Below, one piece after another: positions 1-8,238 of a DNA stretch of 24,004 nt (within the stretch, counting starts at the first letter, position 1; each line of letters begins with the position of its first letter). Source of the DNA: Spirochaetaceae bacterium (GTDB lineage: Bacteria > Spirochaetota > Spirochaetia > PWKH01). Below the pieces are notes generated by a model. The model made no database searches, was not told where the DNA came from, and was given only the letters and a program-made list of their open reading frames with translations. The DNA lies in assembly GCA_003557605.1 (NCBI GenBank), contig PWNW01000266.1:1-24004 (forward strand), written 5' to 3'. Position numbers and translations under genes: made by a program.

Positions 1-517
1 AGGTGATCATGCCGTCACCGCCGAATCCGTCAATCTGGGACTGCAGGGCAAACACCGTCAAGTTCACCAGGGGCACAAAATGTTGTGTTATCCGCTCATC
101 GCACTCCAGCACTGAACCGATCACTTGATATGAAGATTCATAGGGAATTCCTCCCAGTTCAATGACGGAACTGCTAATAATGCTTACTTCCCCAATGAGC
201 CGGTCTGCAGCGCGGCTGCTGGCTGACTGGCTGAACCCTTCGCATCCTTCATGCAGCATGTAGGTCACTGCCGGGGAAAAAACCAGGCCTTCGTCAGAAT
301 GTTTCATCATGCCCTGCTGGTAAAAAAAAGAAATCATTCCCTGCTGATCAAGGGTCCTGACAATCCTGCATGCCCCTGATGAACTGACTGTATAGGCTTC
401 AACAAAGCTCCATGTCTCATCGGGGATATACACCCAGGTGCCCTCAGGCACTGCTGCCGAGACAGCGGTGAAGACCAGGACCAGCAGCAGGGAAAACCAG
501 ATGATCCTTGACGGCAT
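1..517 (-). CDS. Secreted protein of unknown function, partial (C-terminus outside window)
   Basis: The frame is open from an ATG at 517 to the left edge, giving at least 172 residues with no stop. The ATG follows a strong Shine-Dalgarno (AAGGAGG, four bases before the ATG) and lies 12 bases after the stop of the TolC-like gene, so it is the fourth gene of the efflux operon. Residues 1-21 form a signal peptide: MPSR, a hydrophobic run, then AVSA before AVPEGTW, a signal peptidase I type site with no lipobox. The mature part begins with a strand-like segment around GTWVYIPDETW, which recalls small periplasmic or lipocalin-like domains, but I recognise no family. Position suggests an accessory role for the pump or its substrate; that is inference. 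Confidence 0.7.
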   Translation of the reverse strand, partial: MPSRIIWFSLLLVLVFTAVSAAVPEGTWVYIPDETWSFVEAYTVSSSGACRIVRTLDQQGMISFFYQQGMMKHSDEGLVFSPAVTYMLHEGCEGFSQSASSRAADRLIGEVSIISSSVIELGGIPYESSYQVIGSVLECDERITQHFVPLVNLTVFALQSQIDGFGGDGMIT

Positions 518-529
518 GATTCCTCCTTT

Positions 530-1861
530 CTAGCTTTCTCCTGTGAGAAACTGCATAGTAAAGTAGGCAGAAGCAGCCTCCAGCGCATCCTGCTCAGAGC
601 GCAGGGCATGCCCCAGGGACTCAAGCTGAAGAATCAGAAGGTCTGCTTCGCTTCCCGCTCCCGCATCATACTGCCGTTGGGCAGCGGCCCTTCGGGATTC
701 GAAGTTCTGCTCTTTCAGCCTGTTATATTCCATTCTGCTCAACAGCACCGTATACTTCAAATAGGTATCTGTCAACTCTCGGGTGATTTCTTTTCTGGTT
801 TTTTCAGCAGACACTTCTGCAGCTTCACGTTCCAGCCTGCTGGTACGGATGTCCTGGACGGCCCTTCCCCCGTCCCAGAGCTTCACCTCCAGCGCCACCG
901 TTACGTTCAGGGAATACCCGCTCTCATCGTACCATCCCGATTCTAAGAAGGGGAACCTGGCACCCTGGCAGCCGGCTTCTATCTGAAGGCCGATGTCTGG
1001 TTTCCAGTACAGGGACCCTCGGCTGATCTGCTCCGCCGTCGCCCGCACCTGTTCAAGCACCCCCATGATTTCCATGGGTTCCCGTTTGTCCGACAGAGCT
1101 GCTTCAAGCAGCAGGTCAAGGTCCATTCCCCGGTGGGGGGGATCAGGGGGGAACCGCAGCTCCTCTTCCTGGAGCTGCATGCCCGTCAGTTCAGCTAGTT
1201 CAAGAAGGACCATTGACTGCTCCCGGCGCAGTTCATGCACTGCTATGTTCAGTTCTGCGGCCTGCAGCTGTGCGGTAATCACCTCCTCCTCAACCACAAA
1301 TCCCTGCTCATAGCTCTCCTGGATGATCTCAGAGAGACGAAGGGCCGTCGCATGCTGCTGAACCGCCGCCTCGGACATTCGCCGAAGGTGCTTCAGGGAA
1401 TGCAGGAGCACCGCTGTGCGGGTGCGGATCTCCTGCTCCTTGAGACTCCTTTGGAGCGAAGCAGTTTCTGCCAGCAGCCGGTGCAGCCGTACCGACCGGC
1501 TGAGCTTCCCCCAGGTAAACAGGCTTTGGTTCACCTTGATGCCGAACTGGTACCACTGAGGCTCCTGGGCATCCATCACCGTAACCGGAGGCATGTTGGG
1601 GAGGGTCATTTCCACCGCATCCATGGGGTTTGCCAGGTAGGTCCCTGAAGCCTGCAGGCTGATTTGGGGATGCATAGCCGCTTGTGCAGATGAGACATCT
1701 ATCATGCTTTTCTGCTCATCAATGCGCAGCATCCTGATTTCCGTGCTGTGCCCCAGTGCCGCTTCCTGCAGGGCAGCAAGGTCCAGGGAAGCAGCTCCTG
1801 CCATGGAGATTCCTATGATCATCAGCACCGATGTGATGCAGAGAGGTATGCTAGGCTTCAC
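530..1861 (-). CDS. TolC-like outer-membrane efflux channel protein
   Basis: About 443 residues, the usual length for the outer membrane efflux protein family. It should form the trimeric outer-membrane duct that completes the tripartite pump with the two upstream genes. A signal peptide (MKPSIPLCITSVLMIIGIS, then AGAASLDL) is followed by two similar long helical halves. Typical repeat signatures are present: LDLAALQEAALGHSTEIR near the N-terminus, the QSLFTWGKL motif, and in the second half VALEVKLWDGGRA followed by a long helix with YDAGAGSEADLLILQLE. The frame is open to an ATG at 1903. I chose the GTG at 1861 because a GGGGG Shine-Dalgarno lies about 8 bases upstream and the signal peptide then starts at residue 1. 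This overlaps the end of the pump gene by 11 bases, indicating translational coupling. Confidence 0.88.
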   Translation of the reverse strand: MKPSIPLCITSVLMIIGISMAGAASLDLAALQEAALGHSTEIRMLRIDEQKSMIDVSSAQAAMHPQISLQASGTYLANPMDAVEMTLPNMPPVTVMDAQEPQWYQFGIKVNQSLFTWGKLSRSVRLHRLLAETASLQRSLKEQEIRTRTAVLLHSLKHLRRMSEAAVQQHATALRLSEIIQESYEQGFVVEEEVITAQLQAAELNIAVHELRREQSMVLLELAELTGMQLQEEELRFPPDPPHRGMDLDLLLEAALSDKREPMEIMGVLEQVRATAEQISRGSLYWKPDIGLQIEAGCQGARFPFLESGWYDESGYSLNVTVALEVKLWDGGRAVQDIRTSRLEREAAEVSAEKTRKEITRELTDTYLKYTVLLSRMEYNRLKEQNFESRRAAAQRQYDAGAGSEADLLILQLESLGHALRSEQDALEAASAYFTMQFLTGES

Positions 1862-4800
1862 CGTTTTCACCCCCTTCAAGCAGCACTTCAGGTCTGTGTT
1901 CACTTCTTCGCTCCAGCAGGTAGTACAGCAGCGGAATCAGCAGCAGGGTGATTAACGTGGAGGTAAGCAGTCCGCCGGCTATTGCCTGCCCAAGGGCTGC
2001 ATAGACCTCCGAACCTTCCCCCCGGGAAAGGGCCAGGGGCATTACCCCGAAAAATGTGGTCAGGGTGGTCATCAGAATCGGCCTCAGCCGCTTTGATGCA
2101 CCTTTGATCACTGCGTCTCTCAGCGGGAGATGGTGCTCCTGACGGAGCATGTTCATGTAGTCAATCAGCACGATGGCATTGTTCACCACGATGCCCCCCA
2201 GGGCAATGATTCCGAGAAATGCCACAATTGACAGGGTTGAACCGAACACCAGCAGCCCGAAGACCACTCCGATGAGGCAGAAGGGAATTGATGCCATTAC
2301 AATCAGCGGCTGAGTGAACCGTTCAAACTGTATGACCATTACCGCATAGACGAGAAACACCGAAAGGCCCATGAGCAGCAGCAGCCGCTGGATGGAGCTG
2401 GTCATCAGCTCCGAGACGCCCCCGATGGACCATGACACCCCAAAGGGCAGGTCAATGGACTCCATGAATTCCCGTGTCCGGGAGGTAATCCCCGACATGT
2501 CCTCGCCGTAGAAGTATCCGGTAACCACCACCGAGCGCATTCTGTCGCGGTGCTCAATGCTGGAATAGGAGGGCTCAACAACCAGATCGGTAAATGCTCC
2601 GAAGGAGACCCCCCTTCCGGAGGGGTCTACCAGCTGAATCTGCTCCAGGATATCTTCAGTCAGGGACCTCCTGCCGAGGTTTGAACCGAGCATTATGGGT
2701 TTCTCCCCGTCCCCTCCGCGGAATGTCCCCACATCTTCCCCCTGAAGGAGAATTCGTGAAGTCATAGCAGCCTCGTAGCTGGTGAATCCCAGGGCTCCGA
2801 GATGATCTAGGGCCAAATCCCCCACTGCGGTCTCCCGTGCCATCTCAAGGGTTGAGGATGTCTTGTATATCTGGGGGTCCTGGGAAAGCATCCGCTCCAC
2901 CTCTTCGGCACTTGAAGTCAGCAGGTCATAGTTCTGTGAAGAAAGCCTGATCTGAAATCCCGTACCCTGGGTGGCAAGTGCCAGCAGCTTATCAAAACCG
3001 CCGTTTTCCACCAGTACATCCATATCGGCTATGTTCTCCTCTAGTACATACTGAAGTGAAGCAATAATTTCATGCACCCCCCGTTCACGCTGCCGGGGGG
3101 ACGGAAGCAGGATTTTCGCATATCCCGCGTTCTTCACTGGATTGTTCCTCGAATACTCACTGCTGAATCCGGTAAAGAACACCGCAGAAGTAAGTTCCGG
3201 CACCTGTTCATGGACTATCTGTTCAACCTTCAGGACCTTCTCCCTGGAGTCCTCGATGGTATAGCTCTCAGGAAAGGTCATATACACATAGAATTCCCCC
3301 GTATCAGCGGAGGGTATGAAGGATGTGCCCACCAGGGCCAGGACCGCAACCGTTGATGCCAGGATCAGCACTGCTGAGAACAGCAGAAACCTGCCGTGAT
3401 CAAGGCACCAGGAAAGGGTTCTTCGATAGGAGCGCTCGGTGAGCCGCAGCAGCAGGTCCGCTGGCGAGCGCCTTCTGCTGCGTCCGGTCTGCTTAAGGAA
3501 CTGGGAGGTGAAAAAGGGGATGGTTACCAGTGAGACAACCAATGATCCCAGCAGGGCAAACACCAGGGTAAGCGAAAGGTCCTTCAGGATGACTCCTATG
3601 ACGCCGGTGAGGACTGCCAGGGGGACGAACACGCTTATGGAGGTGGAGACTGAAGCAAGCACCGCCCTGCTCACCTCTCTGGTCCCCCGCTCTGAGGAAC
3701 GTATCCGGTCCTCTCCATGGCGGTAGTGCCTGTAGATGTTCTCCAGGATGACGATGGACCCGTCCACCACCATCCCGAGGGCCACCACCAGGCCCGACAG
3801 GCTCAGGATGTTTACGCTCTGCCCGGCAATGCGCATGCCGATAAAGGCAAATACGATGCTTAGGGGAAGTGATGAAGCAATAAACAAGGTTGCCCGGATG
3901 TCGCTGAGGAACACCAGGATGACCAGCACCGCCATGGCTGTTCCCATGGCCCCTGAACGGACCACCGTCATCAGTGAACTTCTCACCAGAGTGGAGTCAT
4001 CCTGAAGGATTTCAAAGGATATCACGTTGCCGTAGGAGTTCTCAAACTCCTGCAGCACCGACTTGGCACGGCTTGTTATCGCAGGGGTGCTGCCGTCCTC
4101 CCGCTTCATGATGTCCACCACCATGATGCTCCTGCCCTCAGATTCAATATAGACCTTGGGATCGGGATATCTGAAGGAGACTTCGGCGATATCGCGAAGG
4201 TAGATGAATTCCCCGTCACTGTGCCCCACCACCAGGCCTCTGATCTCCTGGAGAGTTGAGAATTCCCCGGAAATCCTCACATGCATCTCCCGTCCGCGGT
4301 ACTGGGCCGTGCCTGCTGGAAGGGAGACATTGGCATAGCTCAGAGCTTCATACACTTGAAGGGCGGAGATTCCCCGGGCATGCAGTTCCTCAAGCTGGAG
4401 CTCAATAAACAGCTGCTCCCGGCTGCCTCCGAAAACCTGCACCCGGGAGACCCCCTGGATCTGGTTCAGCGGCGGAACAACTGCATCCTCAACAAATTCA
4501 GCAAGCACGCTCGGGTCACGATCGCTGATCACCGCAAATGAAAACACCGGGATCAGTTCTGCACCGGCCACAAAGGCAGCGGGTTTTGACTGCAGTCCCG
4601 ACGGAAGCTTCGATTCTATCCGGTCAATTTTGGCACGGATTTCCGGCAGGACATCGTAGAGATCAATATTGTCGGCAAAAGTGAGGTAGATGACGCTGAG
4701 GGAATCACTGCTCACCGATCGGCTGCCGGTAAGCCCCTGGATTGCCGTAATATCCTCCTCAAGCACATCGGTCACCTCGGACTCCACATCCTCCGGTGCT

Positions 4801-4961
4801 GCCCCGGGATACACCGTTACGATCATGATTTCAGGAAGCGCCACGTTGGGAATGAATTCCTGGTTCATCGTCACCAGTGCGATCATCCCGAAAAGCAGCA
4901 GGGTGATCATAAGAATGGTGATCACCGCAGGGTGGCGAATGGCAAAGCGGGAAATATTCAT
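1851..4961 (-). CDS. RND-family efflux pump, inner-membrane subunit (AcrB/HAE1-like)
   Basis: The protein has 1036 residues, full length for the family. It has the RND plan of TM1 near residues 10-30 (AIRHPAVITILMITLLLFG), a large periplasmic loop, TM2-6 from about 335, a second loop, and TM8-12 at the C-terminus. Family hallmarks include YPGAAPEDVE (51-60), LSGLVVALGMVVDGSIVIL around D400, and GGIVVNNAIVLIDY in the last TM block. It should pump hydrophobic or amphiphilic compounds using the proton gradient. In the proton relay only one TM4 aspartate (D400) is present, followed by Gly where AcrB has a second Asp, and the AcrB Lys940 position appears to be Asn. Both changes are common in HAE1 relatives outside AcrB proper. 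The start overlaps the adaptor stop as ATGA. The substrate cannot be told from sequence. Confidence 0.93.
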   Translation of the reverse strand: MNISRFAIRHPAVITILMITLLLFGMIALVTMNQEFIPNVALPEIMIVTVYPGAAPEDVESEVTDVLEEDITAIQGLTGSRSVSSDSLSVIYLTFADNIDLYDVLPEIRAKIDRIESKLPSGLQSKPAAFVAGAELIPVFSFAVISDRDPSVLAEFVEDAVVPPLNQIQGVSRVQVFGGSREQLFIELQLEELHARGISALQVYEALSYANVSLPAGTAQYRGREMHVRISGEFSTLQEIRGLVVGHSDGEFIYLRDIAEVSFRYPDPKVYIESEGRSIMVVDIMKREDGSTPAITSRAKSVLQEFENSYGNVISFEILQDDSTLVRSSLMTVVRSGAMGTAMAVLVILVFLSDIRATLFIASSLPLSIVFAFIGMRIAGQSVNILSLSGLVVALGMVVDGSIVILENIYRHYRHGEDRIRSSERGTREVSRAVLASVSTSISVFVPLAVLTGVIGVILKDLSLTLVFALLGSLVVSLVTIPFFTSQFLKQTGRSRRRSPADLLLRLTERSYRRTLSWCLDHGRFLLFSAVLILASTVAVLALVGTSFIPSADTGEFYVYMTFPESYTIEDSREKVLKVEQIVHEQVPELTSAVFFTGFSSEYSRNNPVKNAGYAKILLPSPRQRERGVHEIIASLQYVLEENIADMDVLVENGGFDKLLALATQGTGFQIRLSSQNYDLLTSSAEEVERMLSQDPQIYKTSSTLEMARETAVGDLALDHLGALGFTSYEAAMTSRILLQGEDVGTFRGGDGEKPIMLGSNLGRRSLTEDILEQIQLVDPSGRGVSFGAFTDLVVEPSYSSIEHRDRMRSVVVTGYFYGEDMSGITSRTREFMESIDLPFGVSWSIGGVSELMTSSIQRLLLLMGLSVFLVYAVMVIQFERFTQPLIVMASIPFCLIGVVFGLLVFGSTLSIVAFLGIIALGGIVVNNAIVLIDYMNMLRQEHHLPLRDAVIKGASKRLRPILMTTLTTFFGVMPLALSRGEGSEVYAALGQAIAGGLLTSTLITLLLIPLLYYLLERRSEHRPEVLLEGGENGEA

Positions 4962-6019
4962 GGTGCTCGTATCCCCGTAATCCGCACCTTCTGACCTTCC
5001 TGTAGAAAATGCTGTCCTTCGCAGATAAACCGCAGGTCCCGGTATTCATGGGGAATGGAAAACCGCTCTTCGGTAATAAAGGATTCCCCGATCTGCAGCC
5101 GTCTTGCCTGGGATGACTCATCAACATACCAGACAAATCCCCCGGCAACATAGGCTGACTGGGGAAGGGAATAGACATCCCTCACTTCATCAAGCACATA
5201 GTTCACGTTTACGTACATGCCGGGACGCAGTGCTGTTGTACCTTCGGTAATGCGGGAAATAACTTCAAACTTCCTGGTCTCTGCGGAGACGAAGGGAGAA
5301 ATTCTGCTGATGGATGCCTCAATGGGCCCTGAAAAATCCCCCGCGGTCCGTACCGGACGGGATACCTGGACAGCTATCTCCTCCTGCATGGCGGTAAAGA
5401 GGTCGTAATACCGTTCGGGAAGTCTGCTGGTGATTTTCAGATTCCGGGCTGATCCGATGGTGACGATAGGGACCTGGGGCGAAACCAGGCTCCCCTGGGA
5501 GGCGTGCCTGACCAGGACAACCCCGTCCATGGGGGACCTGATGGAGGCATAGGAAAGCTGAAGCTTTGCAAGGTCGTACTGGGCCGAATAGGCCTCAAAC
5601 TGGCTTTTCGCCTGATCATACTCCTGGAGGGTTGCTGTTCTTGACTCATAGAGCCTGGCAGTCCGGTCATAGACAGACTTTGCTGAACGAAACGCCGCCT
5701 CAGCCTGCATCAGCTGAAGTTCCAAGGTTTCGGTATCTATCTCTGCAATAATCTCCCCTGCCTGCACCTGGTCCCCCGACTCCACATGCAGGGTTTCAAG
5801 GAGTCCTGACACCCGGGGAAGCACCGTGATGGTGGATTCGGACTCAATATGTCCCCCCAGGGTTATGGTGCTGCTCAGGGAGCCGAGGACCGGCTCAACC
5901 ACCATCACCGGGGGAGAAGGCCGCTGAACTGCCTCAGGTTCCTGGGCATACCGGATGTATAAAAAACCTATTGATGCGGCAAGCAGTATGCATACCGCCA
6001 GGTATTTCAGAAATCTCAT
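4958..6019 (-). CDS. Periplasmic adaptor (membrane fusion protein) of RND efflux system
   Basis: The protein has 353 residues. An N-terminal membrane anchor or uncleaved signal (residues 5-24) has no lipobox cysteine. Then come a first lipoyl half (about 62-96, including VLPRVSGLLETLHVESGD), a helical hairpin (about 97-158, AEAAFRSAKSVYDRTARLYE and a return helix), the second lipoyl half (SIRSPMDGVVLV, about 159-189), a beta-barrel and a membrane-proximal domain. This is the canonical HlyD/AcrA order, and it would bridge the RND pump and the TolC-like channel. It is the first gene of the operon, with a GAGGG Shine-Dalgarno about 8 bases before the ATG. Its stop overlaps the pump start by four bases. 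I could not find a convincing promoter in front of it. Confidence 0.92.
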   Translation of the reverse strand: MRFLKYLAVCILLAASIGFLYIRYAQEPEAVQRPSPPVMVVEPVLGSLSSTITLGGHIESESTITVLPRVSGLLETLHVESGDQVQAGEIIAEIDTETLELQLMQAEAAFRSAKSVYDRTARLYESRTATLQEYDQAKSQFEAYSAQYDLAKLQLSYASIRSPMDGVVLVRHASQGSLVSPQVPIVTIGSARNLKITSRLPERYYDLFTAMQEEIAVQVSRPVRTAGDFSGPIEASISRISPFVSAETRKFEVISRITEGTTALRPGMYVNVNYVLDEVRDVYSLPQSAYVAGGFVWYVDESSQARRLQIGESFITEERFSIPHEYRDLRFICEGQHFLQEGQKVRITGIRAP

Positions 6020-6181
6020 ATCAGTCCCTCATAATGGTGAAAAAAGGTGCCGGAAGCCTGTGAGCATAGTCCTTGCCTTTCTAAACATATGCCCTGAGCG
6101 TATGCAGCAACCAGGTATAGCCCCCAAAAACTGTATTGCCGCTGAAATGCTGCTCACAATCCTTCCAACACCATAACAACA

Positions 6182-6196
6182 ATACCGCGGCAGTAT
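6182..6196. promoter_or_regulatory. Candidate operator: 15-bp palindrome between efflux operon and two-component genes
   Basis: The sequence ATACCGCGGCAGTAT is an inverted repeat (ATACcGC, centre g, GCaGTAT) with a single mismatched pair. The word ATACC recurs in direct orientation at 6202 and 6209 (tandem ATACCAG ATACCAG) and inverted at 6114-6118. The region lies between two divergent units, one encoding a LuxR-type response regulator, whose family often binds inverted repeats of about this size. Assignment as that regulator's binding site is inference. The rest of 6020-6302 shows no gene, hairpin terminator or tRNA. Confidence 0.4.
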
Positions 6197-6266
6197 CAGA
6201 AATACCAGATACCAGTCATCATAACTTGGCACCGAGGAGTCATCTATTGTTGTGACACCTGTCATA

Positions 6267-6296
6267 TTTCCAAATCCCTGCGCCTCATGGTATACT
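6267..6296 (+). promoter_or_regulatory. Extended -10 promoter for the sensor kinase gene, probably leaderless
   Basis: TATACT at 6291-6296 is preceded by TGG, giving the extended -10 form TGnTATACT. TTTCCA at 6267-6272 (4 of 6 to TTGACA) lies 18 bases upstream. Only six bases separate the -10 box from the ATG at 6303, so transcription should begin at or next to the start codon. No Shine-Dalgarno is visible before that ATG. Confidence 0.55.
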
Positions 6297-6302
6297 TCAG
6301 CA

Positions 6303-7595
6303 ATGCGCTGGTTTCATGAAGTGGTCTACGAGCCGGGACTGTTAAAGATTTTCCGGCTGTTTTCATTATCAGTATCTCTGTTCTTCTTTCTCTTCTACGG
6401 ATTTCCCACACCAACCTATGAAGTGCTTGGGACCTACCGTATGATGCTTGCCATCATGGGCCTGAGCTACGGAGTGCTGTTTCTCTACCTCACCATAAGC
6501 CATGTGCGCAGGTGGATGAAGAACTTCTTTCTTCCCGTTGCGGTGCTGGCTTCCATGTTCATTCCCATCGGCTTCATCAACTGGGCGCCCCAGACTGTTT
6601 CAATGCACACCTATCCCGGACTGGCATTCCAGCCTATCAATTCCTGGACCGTAACTATTCTGATGCTCTTTCCCCTGGTAATAACCGCTTGGCAGTACAG
6701 CTTCAACATCGTCCTGCTCTTTTTTGCCGGGCTGGGGATCATTGATCCGATCATCTCTCTGCTCATCTATGAGCAGGGAGGTGAGGGACTCTATATGATC
6801 ATCTATGCCTCTGCGGTGAGGATCATTGCCTTTACCGCCATCGGCTACATCATCACAGAACTGATGAAAAACCAGAGAAAGAAGCAGGAAGACCTTTCCA
6901 GAGCAAATACGAAGCTCAAGGAATACGCCCGTCAGACCCGGGAGCTTGCGGTGATCAGGGAACGAAACCGGCTGGCCTCTGAACTGCATGACGTACTGGC
7001 CCATACCCTCAGCGGTCTTGCGGTGCATCTGGAGGCTATTGATGCGGTAATTCCCAAGGAGCAGCAGCAGCTGAGACATGAAATTCAGCGCGCCCTGGAA
7101 AGCGCCCGGGAGGGGCTCAAGGAGACCAGGCGGGCCATGCATGATCTCCGGGCAGAGCCCCTGGAAAGCTTCGGGTTTATCCAGGCAATTGAGCAGATGG
7201 TGAAACAGTACCGCCTGCGGGGAGAAATTGACGTGGACCTGCAGCTGCGAAAATGCCCCCGTCAGCTCAGCGCATCGGTGGAGCAGAATGTGTACCGCAT
7301 CCTCCAGGAATGCCTGGAAAACGTGGTGCACCATGCCCAGGCAGACCGGGTTATGATACGTTGCGATTCATCAGAGGCATCAAGATTCCGCATCATCGTG
7401 GAGGATAACGGTATCGGGTTCAATCCTGAAGCTGTTGACAGATCAACCCACTTCGGCCTGGTCTCAATACGGGAGCGGGCTGAACGGATGGGAGGCTCCT
7501 GTTCTGCCATCAGTCCCGCTGCTGACGGCCGGGGCACCAGAATAACCGTTGCCATACCAATGGAGAACAGCCATGATACGCATTATGATATGTGA
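6303..7595 (+). CDS. NarL-type sensor histidine kinase with six-helix membrane domain
   Basis: From the ATG at 6303 the protein has 430 residues. The N-terminal half holds about six hydrophobic helices (roughly residues 14-34, 48-68, 75-92, 114-132, 133-156 and 165-188) with little periplasmic sequence, so the signal is probably sensed in the membrane. A short coiled coil (KKQEDLSRANTKLKEYARQT) leads to a HisKA_3 dimerisation domain in which LASELHDVLAHTLSGL carries the phospho-accepting His (H229). The ATPase domain has an N-box (ECLENVVHHA), G1 (VEDNGIGF) and G2 (FGLVSIRERAERMGG). A GTG at 6252 would add 17 residues, but it lies upstream of the -10 box, so I prefer the ATG. The partner regulator overlaps its end. 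Divergence from the efflux operon suggests control of that operon. Confidence 0.9.
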   Translation: MRWFHEVVYEPGLLKIFRLFSLSVSLFFFLFYGFPTPTYEVLGTYRMMLAIMGLSYGVLFLYLTISHVRRWMKNFFLPVAVLASMFIPIGFINWAPQTVSMHTYPGLAFQPINSWTVTILMLFPLVITAWQYSFNIVLLFFAGLGIIDPIISLLIYEQGGEGLYMIIYASAVRIIAFTAIGYIITELMKNQRKKQEDLSRANTKLKEYARQTRELAVIRERNRLASELHDVLAHTLSGLAVHLEAIDAVIPKEQQQLRHEIQRALESAREGLKETRRAMHDLRAEPLESFGFIQAIEQMVKQYRLRGEIDVDLQLRKCPRQLSASVEQNVYRILQECLENVVHHAQADRVMIRCDSSEASRFRIIVEDNGIGFNPEAVDRSTHFGLVSIRERAERMGGSCSAISPAADGRGTRITVAIPMENSHDTHYDM

Positions 7596-8238
7596 TGATC
7601 AGGCAATTATCAGGGAAGGGCTGGTGACAATCCTTTCCACCGACCCGGAGATAACTGTTTCGGGAACCGCAGCAAACGGAGAGGAGCTTCTTGCTGTCCT
7701 TGAGCAGACCAATGCTGATTCACATCCACAGGTGATTCTGCTGGACCTGAAAATGCCGATCATGAACGGCATCAGTACAGCCAAGGCGGTGCGAAACCGC
7801 TACCCCCATATAAAAATCCTGGTGCTAACCACCTATGATGATGAGAGCTGGGTATTCGATGCCATCCGCTCCGGTGCTTCGGGATATATCCTGAAGGACA
7901 CTCCCAAGGATGATCTCCTTGATGCCGTGAAGGGCACCGCAGTTGGAGATACCTATGTTGACCCCTCGGTAGCCGGAAAGGTGCTGAGCATGGTACGCGG
8001 CGAGTTCACACAAATTCCCTCGGGCCTGCAGGATGAATTCAGTGACCGGGAGCTGAAGATCCTGCTGCTGATTGCCAGGGGATACTCAAATACGGAGATT
8101 GCAGAAAATCTCTATCTTTCACCGGGCACGGTGCGCAACTACATCAGTGCGATTTTCTCCCGCCTCGGGACGACAGACCGTACACAGGCCGCCATAGCAG
8201 CACTGAGAAACGGGCTGATCAGACTGCAGGACATCTAG
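7573..8238 (+). CDS. NarL/FixJ-family response regulator (REC + LuxR helix-turn-helix)
   Basis: The protein has 221 residues. The receiver domain has the acidic pair DD (8-9), phospho-acceptor D58 in VILLDLKMP, switch Thr near 86 (LVLTTYDD) and K108 (YILKDTPKDD). A LuxR/GerE helix-turn-helix occupies about 155-215 (LSDRELKILLLIARGYSNTE, then LSPGTVRNYI). The frame is open to a TTG at 7549. I chose the ATG at 7573 because GGAGAA lies at a proper distance and the receiver then starts immediately. It overlaps the kinase by 23 bases, the usual coupling for a cognate pair. It is probably a DNA-binding activator or repressor for the divergent efflux operon (inference). Its stop shares four bases (CTAG) with the stop of the convergent pyrC gene. 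Confidence 0.92.
   Translation: MIRIMICDDQAIIREGLVTILSTDPEITVSGTAANGEELLAVLEQTNADSHPQVILLDLKMPIMNGISTAKAVRNRYPHIKILVLTTYDDESWVFDAIRSGASGYILKDTPKDDLLDAVKGTAVGDTYVDPSVAGKVLSMVRGEFTQIPSGLQDEFSDRELKILLLIARGYSNTEIAENLYLSPGTVRNYISAIFSRLGTTDRTQAAIAALRNGLIRLQDI

Noticed and set aside
1851..4961. Loss of proton-relay residues in the RND pump as a sign of inactivity
   Set aside because: A single TM4 Asp and Asn in place of AcrB Lys940 occur widely in working HAE1 relatives; the gene is otherwise intact.
6020..6140. Promoter for the efflux operon on the minus strand
   Set aside because: Boxes such as TATGCT or TTGCTG exist but none pair at an acceptable spacing; no site can be defended.
6227..6241. 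Sigma-54-like -24 box (TTGGCACC) in the divergent region
   Set aside because: The -12 position reads AGTC instead of TTGC, so only half of the promoter is present.
6176..6253. Inverted repeat ACAACAAT (6176-6183) and ATTGTTGT (6246-6253)
   Set aside because: Eight bases, low complexity and more than 60 bases apart; easily expected by chance.
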